Source: an uncultured Collinsella sp. (GTDB taxonomy: Bacteria; Actinomycetota; Coriobacteriia; Coriobacteriales; Coriobacteriaceae). From it: 64,000 nucleotides of DNA. A model generated the notes under the pieces. That model was not told where the DNA came from, did no database searches, and saw nothing but the letters and a program-made list of their open reading frames with translations. The stretch spans positions 1 through 64,000 of the forward strand of contig UQKL01000015.1 in the NCBI GenBank assembly GCA_900541695.1. The letters are read 5' to 3'. The translations under genes were made by a program, and so were the position numbers. Every line of letters starts with the position of its first letter. Within the stretch, counting starts at the first letter, position 1. Of the stretch, positions 22,102-30,343 are shown piece after piece.

Positions 22102-24984
22102 ATGACGCTACTGTATTTCCTTACCCTGTTTCCGCTGGTACCGGCGCTGGGCATGCTGCTCGCGCGCGGTGACCGCGCCCGCGATGCGGTGGGGCTCATA
22201 GGTTCCGGCATCATTATGGCGGTGACAGTTGTAGTCGCCGTCATGTTTTTTGGCGCGGGCCCACAGAGCTTTGAGGTCGCCCCCGGCACCTCGCATGTGC
22301 TCTCGATCATCAGCTCCGCCATCGATGTCATCCTGTGCGCCGTCATCCTGTACAACGCGTATAAATATAGGAACGCGCTCACCACGGTGCTCGGCATAGT
22401 CCAGCTGGTGGGCTCGCTCGCCTTTGCAGCCATGACGCTGCCCGCGGCCGAAGCCGTCACCGCAACGCCGCTCTACCTGGACTATATGAGCGTGATCATG
22501 GTCCTCGCCGTCGGCATCGTTGGCAGTCTAATCTGCTTGTATGCCCTGGGCTACATGAAGGACTTCCAGGCCCATGACGAGCACGAGGCTGCGCTGCGCG
22601 GGCAGACCGCGCCCGACCGACGCCCGCAGTTCCTGGCGCTTATGTTCCTGTTCCTCTCGGCCATGTTCGTCATCGTGACGAGCGACAACCTGGAGTGGCT
22701 GTTCTGCGGCTGGGAAATCACCACCGTGTGCTCGTTCCTTATGATTGGCTACACGCGCACGCCCGAGGCCATCAAGAACGCCTTCACCCAGATCATCCTC
22801 AACATGCTGGGCGGCATCGCGTTTTTGGCCGGACTCATGTACCTGTATCTTAACGGCATGCCGCTGACCATCTCGGGCATGATCGAGCTTTCCGGCGCCG
22901 GAACCGCGCAATCCGCGCTGCTGGTGATGCCGGTCATTCTGCTGTCGCTCGCTGCCCTTACCAAGGCCGCGCAGATGCCGTTCCATACTTGGCTGCTGGG
23001 TGCCATGGTTGCCCCCACGCCCACGAGCGCCCTGCTGCACTCGTCAACCATGGTCAAAGCCGGCGTGTTCCTGATGGTCAAGCTGAGCCCACTCTATGCC
23101 ATCTATCCCGTGACCGGCTTTATGGTCACGAGTGTGGGTGCCATCACGTTTTTGCTCGCTGCCCTCATGGCCATCTCGCAGAGCAACGCCAAGCGTGTGC
23201 TCGCGTACTCCACCATTTCCAACTTGGGCCTCATCAGTGCCTGCCTGGGTGTCGGCGCGCCCGAGGCCGTATGGGCAGCCATCTTCCTGATCTTGTTTCA
23301 CACGGTGGCCAAGTCGCTGCTGTTCCTGTGCGTGGGCACCGCCGAGCATCATATCGGCAGCCGCAATATCGAGGACATGGACGGTATGTTCAGCCGCATG
23401 CCGCACCTGACGCGTCTGATGATGCTGGGCATCATGGGCATGTTTGTGGCGCCGTTTGGCATGCTCGTGTCCAAATGGGGCGCCCTGGTGGCGTTCGCGC
23501 AGACCGGCAACGTGCTCATGATCATGGTGCTTGCCTTTGGCTCGGCCGCGACGTTTTACTTCTGGGGCAAGTGGCTTGCCAAGCTTTCGGGCGTCGACCC
23601 CACGGCTCAAAACGTTGAGGTCAATGTCCATAAGACCGAATGGATGGCCCTCAACACCATCGCCGCGCTGCTGATTCTGTGCTGCGTGGCGTTTCCGATT
23701 GTCTCGAGCGGTCTGGTGTCGCCTTACTTGGCCATGGTGTTTGGCCGCGTGCCGTACGTTATCGGCAAGGACGCCATGTATCTGATGGTGGTTATCGTGG
23801 CTTTTATCGCCGTGGTGCTGCTGACCTCGTTCCGCGTGAGCAACAAACCGCACGTAAACGTATATCTTTCGGGTGTGGGAACCGACAATTACCGCCATTT
23901 CCGCGGCTCGATGGGACACGAGGTGAAGGCCGAAAAGCGCAATTGGTACTCGGAGGACGCCCTTGGCGAGAAGCGTATTGGCCCCGCGGGTAGCGTCGTG
24001 TGCTGCAGCATTATCTTGTTTGCGCTGCTGTGTTGCGCGTGGATTGGGCCCGAGCGGCTTGCCATGAGCGCGCCCTCGGTGCTGCGCGGCAAGTATTTCG
24101 AAGGTTCGGGCGTCGTGGGCATCTTTATAGGCACCGTGGCGTTTGCCCTGATTGCGCCTTTGGTTGGTGGCCTGATCGACGGCGTTGACCGCAAACTTTC
24201 GGCCCGCATGCAGGGCCGCGTGGGGCCGCGTCTGCTCCAGCCTTTCTACGACGTTGCCAAGCTCCTGCGCAAGGCTCCTGCCAGCGTAAACACGATGGAC
24301 GATACCTACATGGCGTGCGCGCTCATCTTTACCGTCGTGGGCGGCGGCATCTTTGTGTCGGGCTCCAACACGCTGCTGTGCGCTTTTATGGTGACGCTCG
24401 CCGCGATCTTTGTGGTGCTGGCGTCCGCCTCGACGCAAAGCCCGTTTGCCCAGGTTGGCGCCGATCGCGAGTTGCTGCAGGTTATGAGTTACGAGCCCGC
24501 TGTTCTGCTGATGAGCGTGGGCCTGTACCTTGCCACCGACAGCTTCGATTCCATTGCCGTGACCGGGCAGTCGGCCCCCATCATCGTGTACAGCGCGCCC
24601 ATTTTTTTCGCGCTGCTCGCGGTGCTTACCATCAAGCTGCGCAAGTCGCCGTTTGACCTTTCGTACTCGCATCACGCGCATCAGGAGATCGTCCAGGGCG
24701 TCGCCACCGAGATGAGCGGCGGCACGCTGGCGAAGATGACCCTTATGCACTGGTGCGAGACCGTGCTGTTTTTGATGTGGGTGGGCATGTTCTTTGTCTG
24801 GGACAACCCGGTGAGCTGGGTGGTCGCCCTGGTCGTGATGGCCGCGACGTACTTTGTCGAGGTGCTGATCGACAACACCTTCGCACGCAGCACCTGGCGC
24901 AGCTGCTTTAGGCTCGGATGGGGCGTGGCGCTGGTGTTTGGCTTGCTCAACCTTATGCCCATCCTCGTCGACGTGTTTATTTAG
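22102..24984 (+). CDS. Fused Ech hydrogenase membrane subunits EchA-EchB (NuoL-like plus NuoH-like)
   Basis: This 960-residue membrane protein joins two subunits that are normally separate. Residues about 1-600 form a NuoL/MrpA-type antiporter-like module with the conserved GWEITTVCSFLMIGYTR (membrane Glu) and LTKAAQMPFHTWLLGAMVAPTPTSALLHSSTMVKAG (channel Lys residues). A hydrophilic linker follows (about 600-665). From about 670 a NuoH/EchB-type subunit begins with IDRKLSARMQGRVGP-like sequence (here VDRKLSARMQGRVGP) and QPFYDVAKLL. It would pump H+ or Na+ using electron flow through the soluble subunits encoded next. GGGGGAG sits 7 bases before the ATG. It is the first gene of the operon. 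Confidence 0.9.
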   Translation: MTLLYFLTLFPLVPALGMLLARGDRARDAVGLIGSGIIMAVTVVVAVMFFGAGPQSFEVAPGTSHVLSIISSAIDVILCAVILYNAYKYRNALTTVLGIVQLVGSLAFAAMTLPAAEAVTATPLYLDYMSVIMVLAVGIVGSLICLYALGYMKDFQAHDEHEAALRGQTAPDRRPQFLALMFLFLSAMFVIVTSDNLEWLFCGWEITTVCSFLMIGYTRTPEAIKNAFTQIILNMLGGIAFLAGLMYLYLNGMPLTISGMIELSGAGTAQSALLVMPVILLSLAALTKAAQMPFHTWLLGAMVAPTPTSALLHSSTMVKAGVFLMVKLSPLYAIYPVTGFMVTSVGAITFLLAALMAISQSNAKRVLAYSTISNLGLISACLGVGAPEAVWAAIFLILFHTVAKSLLFLCVGTAEHHIGSRNIEDMDGMFSRMPHLTRLMMLGIMGMFVAPFGMLVSKWGALVAFAQTGNVLMIMVLAFGSAATFYFWGKWLAKLSGVDPTAQNVEVNVHKTEWMALNTIAALLILCCVAFPIVSSGLVSPYLAMVFGRVPYVIGKDAMYLMVVIVAFIAVVLLTSFRVSNKPHVNVYLSGVGTDNYRHFRGSMGHEVKAEKRNWYSEDALGEKRIGPAGSVVCCSIILFALLCCAWIGPERLAMSAPSVLRGKYFEGSGVVGIFIGTVAFALIAPLVGGLIDGVDRKLSARMQGRVGPRLLQPFYDVAKLLRKAPASVNTMDDTYMACALIFTVVGGGIFVSGSNTLLCAFMVTLAAIFVVLASASTQSPFAQVGADRELLQVMSYEPAVLLMSVGLYLATDSFDSIAVTGQSAPIIVYSAPIFFALLAVLTIKLRKSPFDLSYSHHAHQEIVQGVATEMSGGTLAKMTLMHWCETVLFLMWVGMFFVWDNPVSWVVALVVMAATYFVEVLIDNTFARSTWRSCFRLGWGVALVFGLLNLMPILVDVFI

Positions 24985-24996
24985 GAGGTGGCATCC

Positions 24997-25599
24997 ATGG
25001 ATCATAAAATGTCGCGCTCGCCGTGGGTTATTCATTACGACGGCTCGAGCTGCAACGGATGCGATATCGAGGTGCTGGCCTCGCTCACGCCACTGTTCGA
25101 TGCGGAGCGCTTTGGCGTGGTCAACACCGGCAACCCCAAGCATGCGGATATCTTTTTGGTGACGGGGTCGGTCAACGCTCAGAACCTGCCCGTCGTGCGC
25201 CAGATCTACAACCAGATGCTCGAGCCCAAGTGCGTGGTGGCCTGCGGCATCTGCGCATGTTCGGGCGGCGTGTTCCGCGATGCCTACAACGTGATCGGCG
25301 GCGTGGACCGCGCGATTCCCGTGGACGTGTACGCGCCCGGGTGCGCCATTCGCCCCGAGACGGTGATCGATGCCATCGTGGAGGCGTGCGGCATCCTGGA
25401 CCAGAAGGAGGCCGTGATGCGCGCCGGCGGCGATCCGCTTACCGTGGGCGGCGCCGCTGCCTGGGACGGTGGCGTTGAGCTGGGCGAGGACGGGTTTGTG
25501 GCTGCGGGGGCCGGGGCTGGGGCCGGCGACGCGGCCGCCGCTGGCGACGTACCTGCTGAGAAGCCCGCCGCACCCGCTGCTGCAAAGGAGGCCGAGTAA
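24997..25599 (+). CDS. Ech hydrogenase small subunit EchC (NuoB-like)
   Basis: This 4Fe-4S subunit passes electrons to the NiFe large subunit. The four cluster cysteines of the NuoB/HycG family are visible: SCNGCD (C19 and C22), ACGIC and APGCAIRPE. The core ends near residue 145. An Ala/Gly/Glu-rich tail of about 50 residues follows that is not part of the family fold. The start is placed at ATG 24997, with AGGAGG 8 bases upstream; the in-frame GTG at 24988 overlaps that ribosome binding site. It follows the fused EchAB gene by 12 bp and shares one base with the next gene (TAATG). Confidence 0.9.
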   Translation: MDHKMSRSPWVIHYDGSSCNGCDIEVLASLTPLFDAERFGVVNTGNPKHADIFLVTGSVNAQNLPVVRQIYNQMLEPKCVVACGICACSGGVFRDAYNVIGGVDRAIPVDVYAPGCAIRPETVIDAIVEACGILDQKEAVMRAGGDPLTVGGAAAWDGGVELGEDGFVAAGAGAGAGDAAAAGDVPAEKPAAPAAAKEAE

Positions 25600-26312
25600 T
25601 GCAAAAGGCAATCTATACCATCGTCGGGATCGACGAGCTCCTGTCACATGTGCAGGCGCTCAAGGGTGTCGGCGCGCGCTTTGTGCAAATGCACGCCGAG
25701 CGCAACGTCGACGACGGCTCGTATCGCCTGGTCTACACGTTTATCAACGTTCGTGCTGCTCAGGAGCAGATTGCGCGGGACGGAAACTATGCGATTGAGA
25801 ATCTGGTAGTCGAGGGCATCGACCAGTACCAGGAGATTCCGTCCATCAGCTCGTACTATCCGGCGGTGTTCCCGTTTGAGAACGAGGCGCATGACCTTTT
25901 TGGTCTTGCCATCATCGACATGCAGCTCGACTTTAAGGGCTTTTTCTACCAGGTCTCGACCGCCGAGCCCATGAGCGTTATCACGCCCGAGGTGAAGGCT
26001 GCGCGCGAGAAAGCCATGAAGGTCCGCGCGGCTGCAGAGGCCAAGGCGCGCAAGGCTGCGGCCGAAAAGGCCGCCGCGGCTGCGGCTGCGGGGGAGGGCG
26101 CCGCGGGTGCCGGCGATGCCGCGAGCGCCGCTGCTCAGCCCGCTGCGGCTGCCGGCTCCGATGCTCAGCATGACGATGCCGCTGCCAAGGCCGCGCTCAA
26201 AGCCGCCGAGCTGGAAGCAAAGCTCGCCGCCATGGATCCCGAGAAAGCGGCCAAGGTCCGCGCGGCGCTTGCCGCCAAGGCCGCTCGCGACAAGCAGAAA
26301 AAGGAGGCGTAA
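25599..26312 (+). CDS. Ech hydrogenase subunit EchD (NuoC/30-kDa-like)
   Basis: The first 130 residues match the NuoC-type 30-kDa subunit, including the signature ENEAHDLFGLAI (around residues 91-102), normally ERExHDLFGI. This subunit clamps the small and large subunits together. After about residue 135 comes an unusual Ala/Lys/Glu-rich tail of some 100 residues, likely helical, ending in KAARDKQKKEA. The start codon overlaps the echC stop by one base, implying coupling. The large-subunit gene begins 5 bp after the stop. Confidence 0.88.
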   Translation: MQKAIYTIVGIDELLSHVQALKGVGARFVQMHAERNVDDGSYRLVYTFINVRAAQEQIARDGNYAIENLVVEGIDQYQEIPSISSYYPAVFPFENEAHDLFGLAIIDMQLDFKGFFYQVSTAEPMSVITPEVKAAREKAMKVRAAAEAKARKAAAEKAAAAAAAGEGAAGAGDAASAAAQPAAAAGSDAQHDDAAAKAALKAAELEAKLAAMDPEKAAKVRAALAAKAARDKQKKEA

Positions 26313-26317
26313 GGTCC

Positions 26318-27406
26318 ATGGCGCATCGCTCCGTTATTCCGTTTGGCCCGCAGCACCCGGTGCTGCCCGAGCCGCTTCATCTGGACCTGGTGATCGAGGA
26401 CGACCGCGTTCTCGAGGCAATTCCGCAGATCGGCTTTGTGCACCGCGGACTCGAGAAGCTCACCGAAAAGCGTGATATGCACCAGTTTGGCTACATCGCC
26501 GAGCGCATCTGCGGCATCTGCGCCGTGGGCCATAGCTATGGCTATGCCAGCGCCTGCGAGCGTATGCTCGACATCGAGGTGCCCGGCCGCGTGCAGTATA
26601 TCCGCACCATTCTGCATGAGCTTTCGCGCATTCACTCGCATCTGCTGTGGCTGGGCCTACTCGCCGATGCCTTTGGCTTCGAGGCGCTGTTCTATCGTTC
26701 GTGGACCCTGCGCGAGCAAATTCTCAAGATCTTCGAGAGCACCTGCGGCGGCCGCGTGATCCTTTCGATTAACGAGATCGGCGGCCTTAAGCACGACATC
26801 GAGGACTCCGAGCTGGCGGGTATTGTCCAGACACTCGATGCCATGCGTCCCGACTACGAGGCCCTGATGCATACGTTTTTGGACGACAATAGCTGCGGCG
26901 AGCGCCTGCATGGCGTGGGCGTGATCAGCAAGAAGGACGCGCTGGATCTGTCGATGGTCGGCCCGTTCGGTCGCGCCTCGGGCGTGGATTACGACGTGCG
27001 CATGTTTGGCGACGGTGCCTATGCGGATCTGGCCGCGTTTGAGCCTATCGTTGCTGGCGATGGCGACTGCTATGCCCGCTGCCAGGTGCGTTGTGCCGAG
27101 GTCACGCAGGCCATGGACATCATCAAGGAGCTTGTGGGCAAGATCCCGCACGACGGTATCGGTGGGCGTACCAAGCTCACGCCGGCCGACGGCGCGCGCG
27201 GCGAGGTTGTGATTGAGCAGCCGCGCGGCGAGGCGTATTACTATGTGCGCGGCAACGGCACCAAGAACCTGGACCGTTTTCGCGTGCGCACGCCGACGTC
27301 GCAGAACCTGGCGGGTCTGACGCATGCGCTGCAGGGCGTGCTCCTTGCTAACGTGCCCATGATTATCCTGACCATCGACCCCTGCATTAGCTGCACGGAA
27401 AGGTAG
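26318..27406 (+). CDS. Ech NiFe hydrogenase large subunit EchE
   Basis: The 362-residue catalytic subunit interconverts protons and H2. Both Ni-binding CxxC motifs are intact: ERICGICAVGHS near residue 63 and DPCISCTER at the extreme C-terminus. The sequence thus belongs to the active group 4 hydrogenases and not to complex I NuoD. The protein stops right after the second motif, so there is no C-terminal peptide to be cleaved by a maturation protease. The GGAGG ribosome binding site is within the end of echD. No hyp maturation genes or formate dehydrogenase are in the window. Confidence 0.93.
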   Translation: MAHRSVIPFGPQHPVLPEPLHLDLVIEDDRVLEAIPQIGFVHRGLEKLTEKRDMHQFGYIAERICGICAVGHSYGYASACERMLDIEVPGRVQYIRTILHELSRIHSHLLWLGLLADAFGFEALFYRSWTLREQILKIFESTCGGRVILSINEIGGLKHDIEDSELAGIVQTLDAMRPDYEALMHTFLDDNSCGERLHGVGVISKKDALDLSMVGPFGRASGVDYDVRMFGDGAYADLAAFEPIVAGDGDCYARCQVRCAEVTQAMDIIKELVGKIPHDGIGGRTKLTPADGARGEVVIEQPRGEAYYYVRGNGTKNLDRFRVRTPTSQNLAGLTHALQGVLLANVPMIILTIDPCISCTER

Positions 27407-27413
27407 GCGCGGC

Positions 27414-27755
27414 ATGAGTTTACTGACATTTGCCAAGACGGCCTTGGGTTCTATGGTCAAGCGGCCGGTCACGGTGTGCTATCCGCAGGAGAAGCTCGCG
27501 GCGCCCGAGCGCCTGCGCGGGCATATCGTCAATGACATGGACGTGTGCATCTGCTGCGGCATGTGCGCGCGGCGTTGCCCGGCGGGCGCGCTCGCGGTCG
27601 ATCGCAAAGGCGGCACCTGGTCGATCGATCCGTATGCCTGCGTGGTGTGCGGCGAGTGCATCGAGAGCTGTCCCAAGCGCTGCCTGACTATAGATACAGC
27701 CCGCACTCCGGTCGCAGCGGACAAGACTCCCACGGTAGAAACCAAACCGGAATAG
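27414..27755 (+). CDS. Ech hydrogenase ferredoxin-like subunit EchF (NuoI-like)
   Basis: This 113-residue 2x[4Fe-4S] protein carries CICCGMCARRCP (about residues 44-55) and CVVCGECIESCP (about 75-86), the two cluster motifs of NuoI/HycF-type subunits. It takes electrons from a soluble donor, probably ferredoxin, and hands them to EchC. It is the last gene of the operon, 7 bp after echE, and is followed by a long GC-rich hairpin. Confidence 0.92.
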   Translation: MSLLTFAKTALGSMVKRPVTVCYPQEKLAAPERLRGHIVNDMDVCICCGMCARRCPAGALAVDRKGGTWSIDPYACVVCGECIESCPKRCLTIDTARTPVAADKTPTVETKPE

Positions 27756-27776
27756 AGCTGGAATAGAGCTGGAATA

Positions 27777-27810
27777 GGGGCCGGTGGGGCAAAAATGCCC
27801 CACCGGCCCC
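27777..27810 (+). terminator. GC-rich hairpin at the end of the ech operon
   Basis: Fifteen bases (27777-27791) pair perfectly with 27796-27810 around an AAAA loop. No T-run follows, so if it is a terminator it is a non-canonical one; it may instead protect the 3' end. Two and a half copies of GAATAGAGCTG precede it. Confidence 0.55.
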
Positions 27811-27837
27811 GCGCTTAAACGCGCGGTTGGGCCGCCG

Positions 27838-28372
27838 CGAACAAAACTATGCCGGATTACGGGGCTGGATTGCGAATCCCCAACCATACAGAAAATCGCA
27901 AAAATAAAACCGCAGGTAGATAGCCTGCCGTTTTTCAAAAAATGAATGTATGGATGAGGGCCCCGACTTTAGCCCCGTAATCCGGCATAGTTTTGAAATG
28001 GCACCATATCCGTAACAGCCTTTAATCTCCCGTGGACGGAGAAAAACGGACCATTTTGGCCTTGCGAGGGCTGCCGCGTGACCCGTCTGCCACGAAATGG
28101 GCCCATCTACTACGTTTAAGCCGCTACCCTCAACCATGGCGAAAAACGCAAAAACAAAACTGCAGGTAGAACGCCTGCGGTTTTTCATGAAAAGCGGTTA
28201 TGGTCGAGGGTGCTGGACTAAACGTAGTAGATGGGCCCATTTCGTGGCAGACGCCGTCAGCCGATCTCCGCGGGCGGAAGAAAAAGGATCATTTCGGTCC
28301 CGCGAGGCTTGCGGAGGCACTCGTGCAGGCTCGCCCGAACAAAACTATGTCGGAGTGTCGACAGTTGGGTAA
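27838..28372. repeat. Tandem units (~250 bp) of nested inverted-repeat elements
   Basis: Unit 1 has 25-bp perfect arms (27842-27866 with 27971-27995). Unit 2 has 35-bp perfect arms (28084-28118 with 28219-28253). The arm sequences of the two units are unrelated, but the centres are about 90 percent alike over 46 bases (27891-27936 and 28141-28186, offset exactly 250). They hold a hairpin, AAAAC-N-GCAGG...CCTGC-N-GTTTTT, that looks like an intrinsic terminator. A 60-bp flank is also shared (from 28025 and 28264). The opening CGAACAAAACTATGCCGGA (27838) recurs with one change at 28336, in register for a third, truncated unit. The block fills the 617 bp between the convergent ech and response-regulator operons. 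Confidence 0.9.
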
Positions 28373-29002
28373 TTACCCTCGCAGGTACGCAATGGCGATT
28401 TGCGTACGGTTGCGAAGCCCCATTTTGGCCAGAATCGAGCTGATGTGGTTGCGTACGGTGCCTTCGCCCATGTAGGCCGTGGCGGCAATCTCCTTGTTGT
28501 CGAGGCCGCGGGCGATGAGCTCTGCGACTTCGAACTCGCGGTCGGTCAGGCTGGCAAAGGCGGTGGGCCGGCGGAGCGTGCCCGCCTCAACGCCCGTTCC
28601 GTCAAAGTCGATATCCTCGATCGCCTTACCCTCGAGCACGCGCTTGCCACTCATGACCTGCGCCAACGCCGGAGGAATGGCGGCGACATCGGTTTTAATC
28701 AGGTAGCCGCGGGCGCCCAGTTTGAGCGCCGACACAATGTACTCGTCGTCCGAGAATGTCGTCAGGAACACCACGCGCGCCGCAGGGTCGTGCTCGAGGA
28801 TCTCGCGCGCCGCCGATAGGCCGTCGCGTCCCGGCATCTGAATGTCGAGCAGCGCGATGTCGGGCGCGTGCTCGGCGTAGAGCGCGACCGCGTCGTCGCC
28901 GTTGGCGCCGGTGCCCACTACCTCGATCTGCGTCTGGGCACCCAGGATAATCTTGAGCGAATCGACCACTAGGCGGTCGTCGTCGACAACGATGAGCCTC
29001 AT
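28373..29002 (-). CDS. NarL/LuxR-family response regulator
   Basis: This 209-residue DNA-binding regulator has a receiver domain with acidic pocket VDDD (residues 6-9), phosphoacceptor D53 (LLDIQMPG), and the conserved T and K (VFLTTFSDD, GYLIK). A LuxR-type helix-turn-helix at the C-terminus has LTDREFEVAELIARGLDNKEIA and GTVRNHISSILAKMG. Its start overlaps the end of the kinase gene by 4 bp (ATGA), so the pair is co-translated. The divergent ABC-2 exporter operon is the obvious candidate target. Confidence 0.93.
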   Translation of the reverse strand: MRLIVVDDDRLVVDSLKIILGAQTQIEVVGTGANGDDAVALYAEHAPDIALLDIQMPGRDGLSAAREILEHDPAARVVFLTTFSDDEYIVSALKLGARGYLIKTDVAAIPPALAQVMSGKRVLEGKAIEDIDFDGTGVEAGTLRRPTAFASLTDREFEVAELIARGLDNKEIAATAYMGEGTVRNHISSILAKMGLRNRTQIAIAYLRG

Positions 29003-30144
29003 CGGCCCTCATCTCCTTGCTGTTTGGGAACGGTGGCAAACACACGCCAGCCGCCGGCGCCGGCGCGCGGGCCGGCGGTGAAGGTGCCGCCAAGCGCCTC
29101 GACGCGCTCGCGCATGGAGCCGAGCCCCATGCCTTCTGCGGCGCCGCGGCCGCTTGCTTGAACCCCGCCCGCGCCATCGTCGCTAACAATGAGCTGGTAA
29201 AACGACGGATGCTCCATGCACCGTACGGTGACAGCATGGGCGCAAGCGTGGCGCATGGTGTTGGAGAGCGCCTCGCGCAGGACCGCCGCAAAGCAGTTGG
29301 CGACATTTGCGGGCGCATGCTCGGCCATAACTTCAAGCTCAATCTGCGGGCTGCCGTCCGAGCGTGCGCCTTCAACAATGCGTTCGAGCTGTACGGAAAG
29401 ATCGACGGCGTTGTCGTTGAGCGCGTGGACGCTGGTGCGCACAAGCTGGAGCGCCTCGTCAACCGTGCGTTTAACGTCGGCGAAATCGGCGGCGACGCCG
29501 GGCTCGTCGGCGTGCACGACGCGCAGGGCCTCGGTCTGCAGCGAGGCACGCGTGAGCTGGTGCCCGACGTTATCGTGGATCTCGCGCGCGATGCGGGCGC
29601 GTTCGGCGAGCGTCGCGAGCTCGACTTCGTAGTCCTGGCGATCGGCAAGATCGCGGTTGCGCGCTTCGAGCGCGAGGGCTCGTTCCTGCAGCTCGTCACG
29701 GGTACGGCGCATGCGCTGCTGCTCGCGCTCCAACTGGGCGGTACGTAGCGATAGCAAGGTGGCGGCAACCGAAAGGATGGCGGTCAGCAGGAGTGTTTGG
29801 GCGGTGAGCGCGTCGGCGCGAAGGTCCACAGCAAGCGCAAAGGCAAAGACGGAGCCAATGCCTAGCGCGACCCAGGCGTGCTCACGGCGCACCCGCCGCG
29901 CGATGTCATAGAGGGCGAGGGGCGCAAACGGCACAAACGGCGGCACAAAGACAGCCGCGATAATGAAAGCGTAGCTCATGGCCTCGCTCGCACGGCGGAC
30001 ACGGTTTCCCTGCATGACCTCGGCCAGTGAGGTGGCAATAACGCCAAGGCAAAACGCCGCGACCAGGCGAGCGTCCACAGCAAGACCCATGGCGGCCGCA
30101 ATACAGCACGCCAGCACGATCGATTTGTCGAAAAGCCTGTTCAT
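28999..30144 (-). CDS. Sensor histidine kinase of the HisKA_3 type
   Basis: The 381-residue kinase has about five N-terminal membrane segments (residues about 8-125) with no large external domain. A coiled linker follows, then the HisKA_3 box LAERARIAREIHDNVGHQ with the phospho-accepting His. The ATPase domain has REALSNTMRHACAHA (N box), DDGAGG and GMGLGSMRERVEALGG (G boxes). The ATG at 30144 is preferred: the open frame runs on to 30378, but that would include the neighbouring gene's start region. TACAAT lies only 7 bases upstream of this ATG, so the message may be leaderless. It is paired with the downstream response regulator. Confidence 0.88.
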   Translation of the reverse strand: MNRLFDKSIVLACCIAAAMGLAVDARLVAAFCLGVIATSLAEVMQGNRVRRASEAMSYAFIIAAVFVPPFVPFAPLALYDIARRVRREHAWVALGIGSVFAFALAVDLRADALTAQTLLLTAILSVAATLLSLRTAQLEREQQRMRRTRDELQERALALEARNRDLADRQDYEVELATLAERARIAREIHDNVGHQLTRASLQTEALRVVHADEPGVAADFADVKRTVDEALQLVRTSVHALNDNAVDLSVQLERIVEGARSDGSPQIELEVMAEHAPANVANCFAAVLREALSNTMRHACAHAVTVRCMEHPSFYQLIVSDDGAGGVQASGRGAAEGMGLGSMRERVEALGGTFTAGPRAGAGGWRVFATVPKQQGDEGR

Positions 30145-30343
30145 ACGGGTATTGTACGCGAAGCCGCGCATGGTGGAGGGGCCGCCTGCGCAACCGTGAC
30201 ATTCCTCCCGCGCGGCAAAGCGGGGGCGTTGGCAGGCCGCACGACCAAGACCCCCGCACTCGTGACAAAGCTCACTGGTGCGCGCCGCCCGCTCCTGCGA
30301 TGATGCAATCGTACCGGGCCACGACCAACAGAAGGGCCGCCTC

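Noticed and set aside
24988..24996. GTG at 24988 as the start of echC
   Set aside because: It lies within the AGGAGG ribosome binding site that serves the ATG at 24997.
23044..25647. 867-codon antisense frame over the ech genes
   Set aside because: The His/Gln/Arg-rich translation is typical of an antisense shadow of membrane-protein codons; all ech subunits are recognised on the plus strand.
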